Assembly (NCBI GenBank): GCA_022709385.1
Contig: JAKLIX010000011.1
Span: 62,001 to 126,000 of the forward strand
Direction of reading: 5' to 3'
Source of the DNA: Bacteroidota bacterium
GTDB taxonomy: Bacteria; Bacteroidota; Bacteroidia; Bacteroidales; CAIXZF01
Length of the DNA stretch: 64,000 nt
Position 1 is the first letter of the stretch. Each line of letters opens with the position of its first letter. Position numbers and translations under genes: made by a program. The notes under the pieces are model-generated. The model was not told the origin of the DNA. It did no database searches and worked only from the letters and a program-made list of their open reading frames with translations. Positions 27,996-36,504 of this stretch are shown here, one piece after another.

Positions 27996-28944
27996 AATAC
28001 CAGGAAGAGAGGACATTGAGCGGGCTCACCATCTGATCGCCCCGTACATTCATAATACCCCTGTCCTGACAAGTCAGTCTTTTGACAGCCTGACGGGCTG
28101 CAATGTCTTTTTCAAATGTGAGAATTTTCAGAAAGCGGGAGCTTTCAAATCACGAGGAGCGGTACATGCGGTCATGACACTCCCCGGCGAAAGCACCCGG
28201 GCCGGGGTTGCCACCCATTCTTCAGGCAACCACGCCCAGGCTTTGGCCAGGGCCGCCTCCCTGAGGAAAATCCCCGCATACGTGGTGATGCCGTCCAATG
28301 CCCCTGCTGTGAAGGTCAGGGCTGTTGAGCAATACGGCGGTCAGATCACTTTTTGCGAACCCAGCCTGGCTGCCAGGGAATCCACCCTTGCCGGGCTTAT
28401 TACGCGCACAGGCGCAAGTGAAATCCATCCTTACAATGACTACCGGATTATTGCCGGACAAGCCACCGCCGCCCTGGAATTCATCCGGCAGGTACCTGAC
28501 CTGGATATCATTATCGTCCCGGTCGGTGGTGGCGGATTGCTCAGTGGCAGCCTGCTGAGCTGTCGTTATTGGTCGCCGAAAACTGCCGTCATTGCTGCTG
28601 AACCTGAAAAAGCCAACGACGCATACCTGTCGTTCAGGGAAAGGAAATTCGTTCCTTCTGTAAATCCTGATACCATTGCCGACGGATTAAAAACTTCCCT
28701 GGGCAGCCTTACCTTTCCGATCATCATGCAGTATGTGCATGACATTCTTACCACCGGCGAGGGTGCAATCATCCATGCCACCCGATGGATATGGGAAAGA
28801 ATGAAAATTGTGATAGAACCCTCCGCAGCCGTTCCTGTAGCCGTTTTATTGGAAAATGCACAGCGCATGAGTGGAAAGCGTATCGGCATCATCATCTCCG
28901 GAGGCAATGCAGATCTTCATAAGCTCCTCTGGAACCAGCCATGA
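27988..28944 (+). CDS. PLP-dependent threonine/serine dehydratase family enzyme
   Basis: Fold-type II PLP enzyme, 318 aa, of the TdcB/serine racemase group with no regulatory ACT domain. The PLP lysine is Lys54 in AGAFKSRGA; SSGNHAQALA binds the cofactor phosphate side and VGGGGLLSG is the glycine loop. It probably deaminates threonine or serine, but racemase or related beta-elimination activity cannot be excluded. It overlaps both neighbours (eight bases upstream, ATGA downstream). Confidence 0.92.
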   Translation: MNEIPGREDIERAHHLIAPYIHNTPVLTSQSFDSLTGCNVFFKCENFQKAGAFKSRGAVHAVMTLPGESTRAGVATHSSGNHAQALARAASLRKIPAYVVMPSNAPAVKVRAVEQYGGQITFCEPSLAARESTLAGLITRTGASEIHPYNDYRIIAGQATAALEFIRQVPDLDIIIVPVGGGGLLSGSLLSCRYWSPKTAVIAAEPEKANDAYLSFRERKFVPSVNPDTIADGLKTSLGSLTFPIIMQYVHDILTTGEGAIIHATRWIWERMKIVIEPSAAVPVAVLLENAQRMSGKRIGIIISGGNADLHKLLWNQP

Positions 28945-29654
28945 AACAAAAGCCCGGCAAACTGTACCTGATTCCCACTCCGATTGGCGCAAGCCCGGAT
29001 TTCCCCTTAGTCTGTTTCAATTCATCCATCCTTCACGGAATCCATGTTTTTGTTGTTGAAGCCGAAAAAAGTGCAAGGAAGTTTCTCAAACAATGCGCCT
29101 ATCCCCACCCTTTTGAACATCAGGTGTTTCTTGAACTGAATGAACATACCCATGATACAGAGGCTGGTGCTTTTCTGTCCTACGTCCTTGAAGGGCGGGA
29201 TGCCGGACTGATGTCGGAGGCAGGACTGCCCTGCATCGCTGATCCGGGAGCGAAAGCCGTGCGGCTGGCGCATACACATGGTATTGAAGTTATTCCCCTT
29301 CCGGGTCCCTCTTCGGTTTTCCTTGCGCTGATGGCCTCAGGCGGAAACGGCCAGCAATTCACCTTCCACGGGTACCTTCCTATAGCGAAACATTCCAGAC
29401 AGGTGAAGCTCCGCGACATTGAACACCTGGCCGGCAAAACCGGTGCTTCCCAGATTTTTATGGAAACGCCTTACCGAAATATATCCCTGATTGAACAAAT
29501 CCTGCACACATGCCGCCCGGATACGATGCTTTGCATTGCCTGTGACCTGCTCGGACCACAGCAGAAAATCATTACGGACACAGTGGCAGGCTGGAAAGTC
29601 CGCCAGGCAGGTGAATTCCGGAAAATACCGGCCGTCTTTATCATGTTCAGGTGA
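28941..29654 (+). CDS. RsmI-like tetrapyrrole-methylase-fold SAM methyltransferase
   Basis: SAM-dependent methyltransferase, 237 aa, of the class related to RsmI (16S rRNA C1402 ribose methylation). The N-terminus KLYLIPTPIGASPDF, the GLMSEAGLPCIADPGAKAV loop and PLPGPSSVFLALMASG are typical; the protein is shorter than E. coli RsmI (286) and appears to lack its C-terminal extension, as is common in the Bacteroidota paralogue. The actual target is not certain. ATGA overlap with the dehydratase gene. Confidence 0.88.
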   Translation: MKQKPGKLYLIPTPIGASPDFPLVCFNSSILHGIHVFVVEAEKSARKFLKQCAYPHPFEHQVFLELNEHTHDTEAGAFLSYVLEGRDAGLMSEAGLPCIADPGAKAVRLAHTHGIEVIPLPGPSSVFLALMASGGNGQQFTFHGYLPIAKHSRQVKLRDIEHLAGKTGASQIFMETPYRNISLIEQILHTCRPDTMLCIACDLLGPQQKIITDTVAGWKVRQAGEFRKIPAVFIMFR

Positions 29655-29732
29655 AAACAAAAGCAGTTGCCACATGTTAATAAATTTCAAATCAGGAAAA
29701 GGACAAATAAATCCTGAAGAATACAATATTAT

Positions 29733-32700
29733 ATGAAGCCAGATTATTTATTTGAAGTCAGTTGGGAAGTTTGCAATAAAGTAGGTGGAATATATACGGT
29801 TGTCTCAACCAAGGCATTAACGCTTCAGCAATTACTTGGAAACCAGTATATCCTGATCGGGCCGGATGTCTGGATGGAAACCCAGGACAATCCGGAGTTT
29901 ATTGAAGACAAAACGGTTTACCGCCCCTGGCGCGACAAAGCTGAGAATGAGGGCCTTCATTTCAGGATGGGACGATGGAATATACCCGGATCGCCATTGG
30001 TCATCCTGGTTGATTTTACCCCGTATTTTTCAATCAAAGACAAGATTTTTGCCGATTACTGGATCAGCTACCAGCTCGATTCGATTACCGGGCAATGGGA
30101 TTACATTGAACCTGCCATGTTTGGCCATGCGGCAGCCCTGGTGATCGAAAGTTTTTACAGTTTTCACCTTTCGGCCCAGGACCGCCTGATCGCCCAGTTC
30201 CATGAGTGGATGACCGGTACCGGGGTTTTGTATTTAAAAGAACATGTACCCCAGGCAGGAACAGTTTTTACCACCCATGCCACCACCATGGGGCGGTCGG
30301 TTGCCGGCAACCTGATGCCGCTTTACCGTGATATGGCTCATTATCAGCCTGATGTAATGGCATCGAATCTTGGAATCAGAGCTAAGCACTCTCTTGAGAA
30401 AAATGCTGCCCTTGCCGCTGATGCCTTCACTACTGTCGGGGAAATAACGGTAAACGAATGTGAGAAATTCCTTGGTAAGAAGCCGGACGTACTCACACCC
30501 AATGGTTTTGAACTCAGTATTGTACCCGACAAGGCCGCTTTCGGTATCAAACAGCAGCATGCCCGCGATGCCCTTTTTAAGCTGGCACATGCCGTTCTTG
30601 GCTACCGGCCCGATCCCGACAGCCTGCTTGTGGTTAACAGTGGCCGTTATGAGTTTCGCAACAAGGGAATCGATCTGTATATTGATGCCATGTGGAAACT
30701 CAACAAAGAAAAAAGTCTGACCAAACAAGTCATTGCTTTCATTATGGTTCCGGCCAATCATAAAGGCGTCAATCCCACCGTCCTTTCAAGGTTGCACCAG
30801 AATAAACCGAACGATCTGCCAGCTGCCGGATTTCTGAGTCATGACCTGTACAGTCCTGAACACGATCCTGTTTTAACCCGTCTGAAAACCTCCGGGATTA
30901 ACAACAACCGGAACGACAAAGTCAAAGTGATCTTCGTGCCCGCTTATCTGAATGGAAACGATGGACTGCTCAACCTGCACTACTACGATCTGCTCATAGG
31001 CTTCGACCTTTCCGTTTTCCCGTCCTATTACGAACCCTGGGGATATACTCCGCTTGAAAGTCTTGCCTTCCACATTCCGACCATCACCACATCCCTCACC
31101 GGCTTTGGAATATGGGCCAGGGCGAAAGACGGGGAGCATAAGAATGCGCTTTACGTCGTTGAGAGAACAGAGGAAAACTCCGTACAGGTAGTGGAATATA
31201 TCAGCGCTATCATCAGGGAACTTGCTGCCCTCTCTGCAGATAAACGGGAGGCAGCCAGGAAAAGCGCGCAATTGCTTGCACAAAAGGCAGTCTGGTCCAT
31301 CCAGATAGAACAGTATTATGCCGCCTATGAACTGGCTCTTAAAAAAGTAGCGCAACGATACGGACTTTACAGGGATAAACTTGGAATCGATTTTTATACC
31401 GTTTATGATACTCCGAAAACAAACCTGCCTGTATGGAAAAAACTATATGTAAATCCACGCTTACCAGATCAATTATCTGATCTTCACAGGCTTGCGAAAA
31501 ATCTCTGGTGGTCATGGAACTCAGAAGCTACTGCTTTGTTCGACAGCATTGATCACGCGAGCTGGGAAGAAAGCCAGCATAATCCGATTGTATTGATCGA
31601 AAATTTGCAGTTCGACCAGATCAAGCGGCTTTCCCAGGATGAAAGCTTCATTGCCAGTCTGAAACAGGTTGTTCATCAATTCGATGAATACATGGGCGAA
31701 ACTGTGAATCAGCAACAGGGAAGGATCGCATATTTCAGTATGGAGTACGGATTACACGACACCCTAAAGACCTATTCGGGTGGTCTTGGCATGCTGGCAG
31801 GCGATTACCTGAAAGAGGCCTCCGATTCGAACGCAAATATTATTGGTGTAGGCTTACTATACCGTTATGGATATTTCAATCAACAGATTTCATTTTTCGG
31901 AGACCAGTTATCGGAGCTGGTTCCCCAGAAATTCACCCATCTTCCTGTTCAGCCGCTGAAGGATAGTAAGGGAGAGCTGTTGACCATCAGCATTGCCCTT
32001 CCCGGGCGTACCATGATTGCCAAGGCCTGGCGTCTGGATGTGGGAAGGATACCGCTTTACCTGTTGGATACAGATATAGAAGAAAACCTGGAGGTGGACC
32101 GTCAGGTGACACATCAGTTGTATGGAGGTGACTGGGAAAACCGGTTCAAGCAGGAGTTGCTGCTGGGTGTGGGCGGCATCAGGCTTTTGGAAGCTTTGGG
32201 CGAAAGACCCGCCATCTACCATATCAATGAGGGGCATGCCGCCTTTATCGGGCTTGAAAGGTTAAGAAAACTGGTACAGGATGAAAAGTTAAGCTTTCCC
32301 GTGGCTATTGAACTGGTGCGGTCATCTACCCTGTTCACTACGCATACACCGGTTCCTGCCGGTCACGATGCATTCCCGGAAGATATCCTCCGCACCTATA
32401 TTCCACATTACCCCGACAGGTTGAATATCAGCTGGGATGAGTTTATGAACCTGGGCAGATACCATGAAAACAGAATGGAAGAAAAGTTTTCAATGAGTGT
32501 GCTGGCGGTAAGACTATCCCAGGAGGTGAACGGTGTTTCTCGTATCCATGGCAAAGTAAGCCGCCAGATGTTCAGGGAACTGTATGATGGCTGTTTTGCA
32601 GATGAATTGCATATAGGCTATGTCACCAACGGAGTTCATATGCCCACCTGGACCGCTGATCGGTGGAAAGCGCTTTATTCCAATTATATGGGGGAAATCC

Positions 32701-33962
32701 TGTTCAGGGAACAATCAAATCCGGAACACTGGGAAAAGATATACCAGGTGCCTGATGAAGAGATCTGGAATATCCGGAACAGCCTGCGCCGGGAATTGAT
32801 TGAATTCATTCAGGTCAGGCTAAGCAACGACCTTACCAGAAGACAGGAAAATCCGGGGATTATCCTGGATATCATGGAACAAGTGAATGATGAGATATTG
32901 ACCATTGGTTTTGCCAGAAGGTTTGCCACATACAAAAGGGCACACCTGCTTTTTTCCGGCATGGATCGTTTAAAGGAACTTGTAAACAATACACAAAGGC
33001 CGGTCCAGTTTCTGTTCGCAGGGAAAGCACACCCCAATGACAAGGCAGGACAGGATCTTATCAAGCGGATCATTGAGGTGTCCCGTATGCCTGATTTTCA
33101 GGGCAGGGTTATTTTCCTGGAAAACTATGATATGGCCCTGGCGAAGAAGCTGGTAAGTGGTGTGGACGTTTGGCTCAACACCCCCACCCGTCCGCTGGAA
33201 GCTTCTGGTACCAGCGGAGAGAAAGCGACCATGAACGGTGTGTTGAATTTCAGTGTGCTCGACGGATGGTGGGCGGAAGGCTACCGCTCCAATGCAGGCT
33301 GGGCTTTGCCTGAAGCCAGAACATACGCCAATCAGCATTTTCAGGATGAACTCGACACAGAAACCATCTACGATATCCTCGAAGAAGAAATCATTCCCAT
33401 GTTCTACGACAGAAATGAAAGAGGAATACCCGCTGCCTGGGTTGCAACCATTAAAAATGCCATTGCAGGCATCGCCCCTCATTTCACTATGAAACGGATG
33501 ATTGATGATTATTACAAACTCTTTTACAGCAAGCTTTTTGAACGTTCCTCCATACTGGAAAGTGGGAACAGAAAGGAAGCTGCCAGGCTCGCAAACTGGA
33601 AACAGCTTATTTTCCGTGAATTTGAAAACATTGAGGTTATCTCTGTAAAAACCACGAATTCTTCACTGAGACCTCTCGCCCTTGGTGATGATTTCCAGGC
33701 TGAAATACAGGTCGATATTCATCAATTGGAACCCCATGATATCGGTATTGAAGTCGTATTCGGAATTAAAGAAAATGATGAAGTGAAAGCGGTCAGCTTC
33801 CTGAAAGAGATGACGTTGACGGTTGTCAACAATAAAAGGCTGACTTTTTCATGCAGCATCCCGCTGAACAAACCGGGGGTCTTTGATTTTGCTTTCAGGC
33901 TCTTTCCGAAGAACGAACTGCTGGCTCACCGGCAGGATATCAACCTGGTTCGCTGGATTTGA
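29733..33962 (+). CDS. Fused glycogen synthase (GT3) and alpha-glucan phosphorylase (GT35)
   Basis: A 1409-residue two-enzyme protein. Residues 1 to about 550 are a eukaryotic-type glycogen synthase (start FEVSWEVCNKVGGIYTVV; E-x7-E in YEPWGYTPLE). Residues from about 570 are a Thermotoga-type glucan phosphorylase: an N-terminal DUF3417 part (LAKNLWWSWNSEA), YFSMEYGLHDTLKTYSGGLG, INEGHAAF, THTPVPAGHD and the PLP-lysine region ASGTSGEKATMNGV. Both halves look complete, so synthesis and phosphorolysis of glycogen sit on one chain. Similar fusions are, as I recall, annotated in other Bacteroidota. No other glycogen genes are adjacent. The stop is six bases from the stop of the converging receiver gene. 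Confidence 0.93.
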   Translation: MKPDYLFEVSWEVCNKVGGIYTVVSTKALTLQQLLGNQYILIGPDVWMETQDNPEFIEDKTVYRPWRDKAENEGLHFRMGRWNIPGSPLVILVDFTPYFSIKDKIFADYWISYQLDSITGQWDYIEPAMFGHAAALVIESFYSFHLSAQDRLIAQFHEWMTGTGVLYLKEHVPQAGTVFTTHATTMGRSVAGNLMPLYRDMAHYQPDVMASNLGIRAKHSLEKNAALAADAFTTVGEITVNECEKFLGKKPDVLTPNGFELSIVPDKAAFGIKQQHARDALFKLAHAVLGYRPDPDSLLVVNSGRYEFRNKGIDLYIDAMWKLNKEKSLTKQVIAFIMVPANHKGVNPTVLSRLHQNKPNDLPAAGFLSHDLYSPEHDPVLTRLKTSGINNNRNDKVKVIFVPAYLNGNDGLLNLHYYDLLIGFDLSVFPSYYEPWGYTPLESLAFHIPTITTSLTGFGIWARAKDGEHKNALYVVERTEENSVQVVEYISAIIRELAALSADKREAARKSAQLLAQKAVWSIQIEQYYAAYELALKKVAQRYGLYRDKLGIDFYTVYDTPKTNLPVWKKLYVNPRLPDQLSDLHRLAKNLWWSWNSEATALFDSIDHASWEESQHNPIVLIENLQFDQIKRLSQDESFIASLKQVVHQFDEYMGETVNQQQGRIAYFSMEYGLHDTLKTYSGGLGMLAGDYLKEASDSNANIIGVGLLYRYGYFNQQISFFGDQLSELVPQKFTHLPVQPLKDSKGELLTISIALPGRTMIAKAWRLDVGRIPLYLLDTDIEENLEVDRQVTHQLYGGDWENRFKQELLLGVGGIRLLEALGERPAIYHINEGHAAFIGLERLRKLVQDEKLSFPVAIELVRSSTLFTTHTPVPAGHDAFPEDILRTYIPHYPDRLNISWDEFMNLGRYHENRMEEKFSMSVLAVRLSQEVNGVSRIHGKVSRQMFRELYDGCFADELHIGYVTNGVHMPTWTADRWKALYSNYMGEILFREQSNPEHWEKIYQVPDEEIWNIRNSLRRELIEFIQVRLSNDLTRRQENPGIILDIMEQVNDEILTIGFARRFATYKRAHLLFSGMDRLKELVNNTQRPVQFLFAGKAHPNDKAGQDLIKRIIEVSRMPDFQGRVIFLENYDMALAKKLVSGVDVWLNTPTRPLEASGTSGEKATMNGVLNFSVLDGWWAEGYRSNAGWALPEARTYANQHFQDELDTETIYDILEEEIIPMFYDRNERGIPAAWVATIKNAIAGIAPHFTMKRMIDDYYKLFYSKLFERSSILESGNRKEAARLANWKQLIFREFENIEVISVKTTNSSLRPLALGDDFQAEIQVDIHQLEPHDIGIEVVFGIKENDEVKAVSFLKEMTLTVVNNKRLTFSCSIPLNKPGVFDFAFRLFPKNELLAHRQDINLVRWI

Positions 33963-33968
33963 CCACGG

Positions 33969-34385
33969 CTAGCTGTCAGGGATAAAATCACGGATCAATT
34001 GTAAAATTTCATTTCTTGTAAAAGGTTTTGGCAGGAATCCGGTAAAGCCTGCCTGTAGGATTTCCCTTTTCTCTGCTTCATCAGTAAATCCTGTTACAGC
34101 AATTACGGGAGTGTTCCGGTTAAGTTCCGACTGCCTGAGCGCAGCCAGTACTTCTTCACCCCTCAGACCGCCACCAAGGTCAATATCAAGAAGAATGACT
34201 CCGAGAGCGTGCACTTTTGAAAACGCAACCGCATCGTCAGGATTACTGAAAAATACAGCGGGGTGATGATGTCTGAGGAAGGTCATACACAATTGACCTG
34301 AAAACTGGTCATCATCCAGTATCATAATCAAAGGCCCTGTCAAGTCTTCAATATCAATTCCGGATACCGTGTCAGTTTCATTCAT
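33969..34385 (-). CDS. Stand-alone response regulator receiver
   Basis: A 138-residue receiver domain with no output domain. The acidic pair is in MILDDDQ, the phosphoacceptor Asp in ILLDIDLGG, the switch Thr in VIAVTGF and the Lys in LPKPF, so it should be phosphorylatable. The ATG at 34385 overlaps the end of the third histidine kinase by eight bases; an open extension to 34547 lies inside that kinase and is rejected. It closes a four-gene signalling operon and presumably accepts phosphate from one or more of the three kinases, relaying it or binding a protein partner. Confidence 0.92.
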   Translation of the reverse strand: MNETDTVSGIDIEDLTGPLIMILDDDQFSGQLCMTFLRHHHPAVFFSNPDDAVAFSKVHALGVILLDIDLGGGLRGEEVLAALRQSELNRNTPVIAVTGFTDEAEKREILQAGFTGFLPKPFTRNEILQLIRDFIPDS

Positions 34386-36483
34386 GCCTGGTCTGTTGCT
34401 TTCTGGACGGAAAGAGGAGACTGAAGATGGAACCCTTTCCGGGCTGACTTTCCATTTCGAGCATTCCTCCCATTTTACATGCAAGGTGGCAGGCCAGTGA
34501 GAGCCCCACGCTTGAAACGCTGAAAGTATTTGCGTTTCCTTCTGCAATCCTGGAAAACTCTGTCAGCAATTCCTGTTGCTTAGCAGCTGTAATTCCGGTT
34601 CCTGTATCACTTACCCGGATAGTCACATAGCTGTAGCCATCTCTTGAGCTTTCAAAAACATCGACAGATACCTGGCCCTGCTCGGTGAAAAGCACTGCAT
34701 TATCCAAAAGAAGTTGCAGCATCTGTTTAAAGTAGGCTTCATCCACATCAGCAACCAACTCCTTTTCTGTACTCATCCTGAATTCGATCATTTTGCGGAA
34801 AGCCATTTCCCGATATGGTGCAACGCAGGCTTCCATATTTTCGCTTACATGATAGGGTGTTTTTTTCAGCCGCAGTGTCCCGGCATGAATTTCAGACAAA
34901 GTCATGATCGCATTCAGGCTGGAGATCATTCTTCCGGATGCCTCCATGATCCTGTCAGCCAGCATCCTGATGTTCTCCTCCTGGGTGTCCCCGATGATCA
35001 GTTCAGTAAATCCCAGAATACTGGTGAGTGGTGTGCGGAGATCATGGCTGATATTCACCAGGAGTGCATTTTTCATTCGATCGGATTCCTCAGCCATCTT
35101 TTTTGCTGCTTCCATCGTCAATTCCGCCTGCTTCAGCTCAGTGATATCGACGAACACGGTAAGCAGTGACATTATACCCTGAAGATGAATAAATTCACTT
35201 TTATAGAGCACATTACGGACTTCCCCCTTTTTATTTCGCAGTTCCAGTTCATGTTCAGCCATTGCCTGGCCATTCCTGAGCTCATCCGTATAGAGTGTTT
35301 TCACATTTTTCTGTTCGAATAACCGCAATGCTTCCGGCGTATATCCTTTCACTTCCTGAATGGAGTATCCGGTTAGCTTGAGAAAACTGCTGTTGGCATT
35401 GAGAATACGTCCTTCATTGAGGTCGGTGATGATCGTGGCAGTAGGATTAAAGATGAAAGCTTTGGAGAACTTCTCTTCACTTTCGCTAAGCTGTTGTTTA
35501 TCGGCTTCATGTTCGGCGATTTTCACTTTCAGATCGGATTTTTGCCTGTAAAAATCCATGATCAGTTTCGACAGGCGTGAAAATTCGTCTTTGCGATCTG
35601 CCAGTGGAAGAATATATCCCGGGTCTTGTTGTTCCAGTGAGGTCAGCAGCTTGTCCATGGGCTTGTGGATCCACCTGTTGATCAGATAATATATCAACAG
35701 CACTACACCGGTTCCTGCAAGAAGGAATGCAAGGATATAAATTCTTGAATACTGGTAAATAGATTCAAAGTTATTAATTTGCTTGGTACAGACGGCTTTG
35801 GCAACAACCTCTCCTTTATAGGACTGAAAGGGAAATGTAAAAACGATGGCAGATCTGCCGGGTTCAGGTGGCTTTATGCTTGCTTTATCGAGTGATACCT
35901 GTGTCCCTGCAATCGCCTGTATCGTTGAAATAAACTCATCATCAACGATCCTCCCCAGGAAAAAATAACCACGGGGCTCCTGTTCGCGCCCGATGTCTGA
36001 GTCATCATGGATAGTAGCGGCACTAATCAGGAACAAACCTTCGGGTAATTTTACGTAGAACCGCGACAGGCGTTTCTTGTGGAGTAAAGGAAAAACATCG
36101 GAAGGAAGAGGCAACACGCGGTTGGCTCCGGGATAAATCCCAGTGACAAAATAAACGAGTTCCTTTTCTTCATTGTATGCCCATACCGCATGCACTGAGA
36201 AAGACTGCAGAATGGTTGCCAGGTTCACAGAAGCCCATGCGGTATCGGGATGATTGACATAATCCACCATCTCGTCCCAATAGGTATAGTCGAAAGTCAC
36301 CTGATCCAGTGCGTGCTCGATATATTTAATGGTGGAGGTTACAGCTTGGGAAACTGATTCAAAATGAGCGGTTTTCAGCGATGCATCCTGTTTCCTTCTC
36401 AGGTATTCCATGGAAAGAAGGATCGCCAGTAAAACCACCATTACCGAGATAAACAGGATAATGAACTTTTTTTTAACAGTCAT
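34378..36483 (-). CDS. Sensor histidine kinase with CHASE4-like sensor and PAS
   Basis: 701 aa from ATG 36483 (a TTG at 36489 precedes it). Architecture: membrane segment near residues 8-25; a periplasmic CHASE4-like domain (TFDYTYWDEMVDYVNHPDTAW); second membrane segment (YILAFLLAGTGVVLLIYYLI, about residue 260); HAMP-like linker; PAS (FIFNPTATIITDLNEGRI, about 350); HisKA with the phosphorylated His in NISHDLRTPLTS; HATPase with DTGTGI. The G2 box, normally GxGLGL, reads SVGLSL, so ATP-lid function may be weakened. Last kinase of the operon, 21 bases after the second. Confidence 0.9.
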   Translation of the reverse strand: MTVKKKFIILFISVMVVLLAILLSMEYLRRKQDASLKTAHFESVSQAVTSTIKYIEHALDQVTFDYTYWDEMVDYVNHPDTAWASVNLATILQSFSVHAVWAYNEEKELVYFVTGIYPGANRVLPLPSDVFPLLHKKRLSRFYVKLPEGLFLISAATIHDDSDIGREQEPRGYFFLGRIVDDEFISTIQAIAGTQVSLDKASIKPPEPGRSAIVFTFPFQSYKGEVVAKAVCTKQINNFESIYQYSRIYILAFLLAGTGVVLLIYYLINRWIHKPMDKLLTSLEQQDPGYILPLADRKDEFSRLSKLIMDFYRQKSDLKVKIAEHEADKQQLSESEEKFSKAFIFNPTATIITDLNEGRILNANSSFLKLTGYSIQEVKGYTPEALRLFEQKNVKTLYTDELRNGQAMAEHELELRNKKGEVRNVLYKSEFIHLQGIMSLLTVFVDITELKQAELTMEAAKKMAEESDRMKNALLVNISHDLRTPLTSILGFTELIIGDTQEENIRMLADRIMEASGRMISSLNAIMTLSEIHAGTLRLKKTPYHVSENMEACVAPYREMAFRKMIEFRMSTEKELVADVDEAYFKQMLQLLLDNAVLFTEQGQVSVDVFESSRDGYSYVTIRVSDTGTGITAAKQQELLTEFSRIAEGNANTFSVSSVGLSLACHLACKMGGMLEMESQPGKGSIFSLLFPSRKQQTRHE

Positions 36484-36504
36484 GACCAACAGTAATGATG
36501 ATGT

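Noticed and set aside
34385..34547. 54-residue extension of the receiver protein
   Set aside because: It lies within the coding end of the third kinase in another frame and has no homology pattern.
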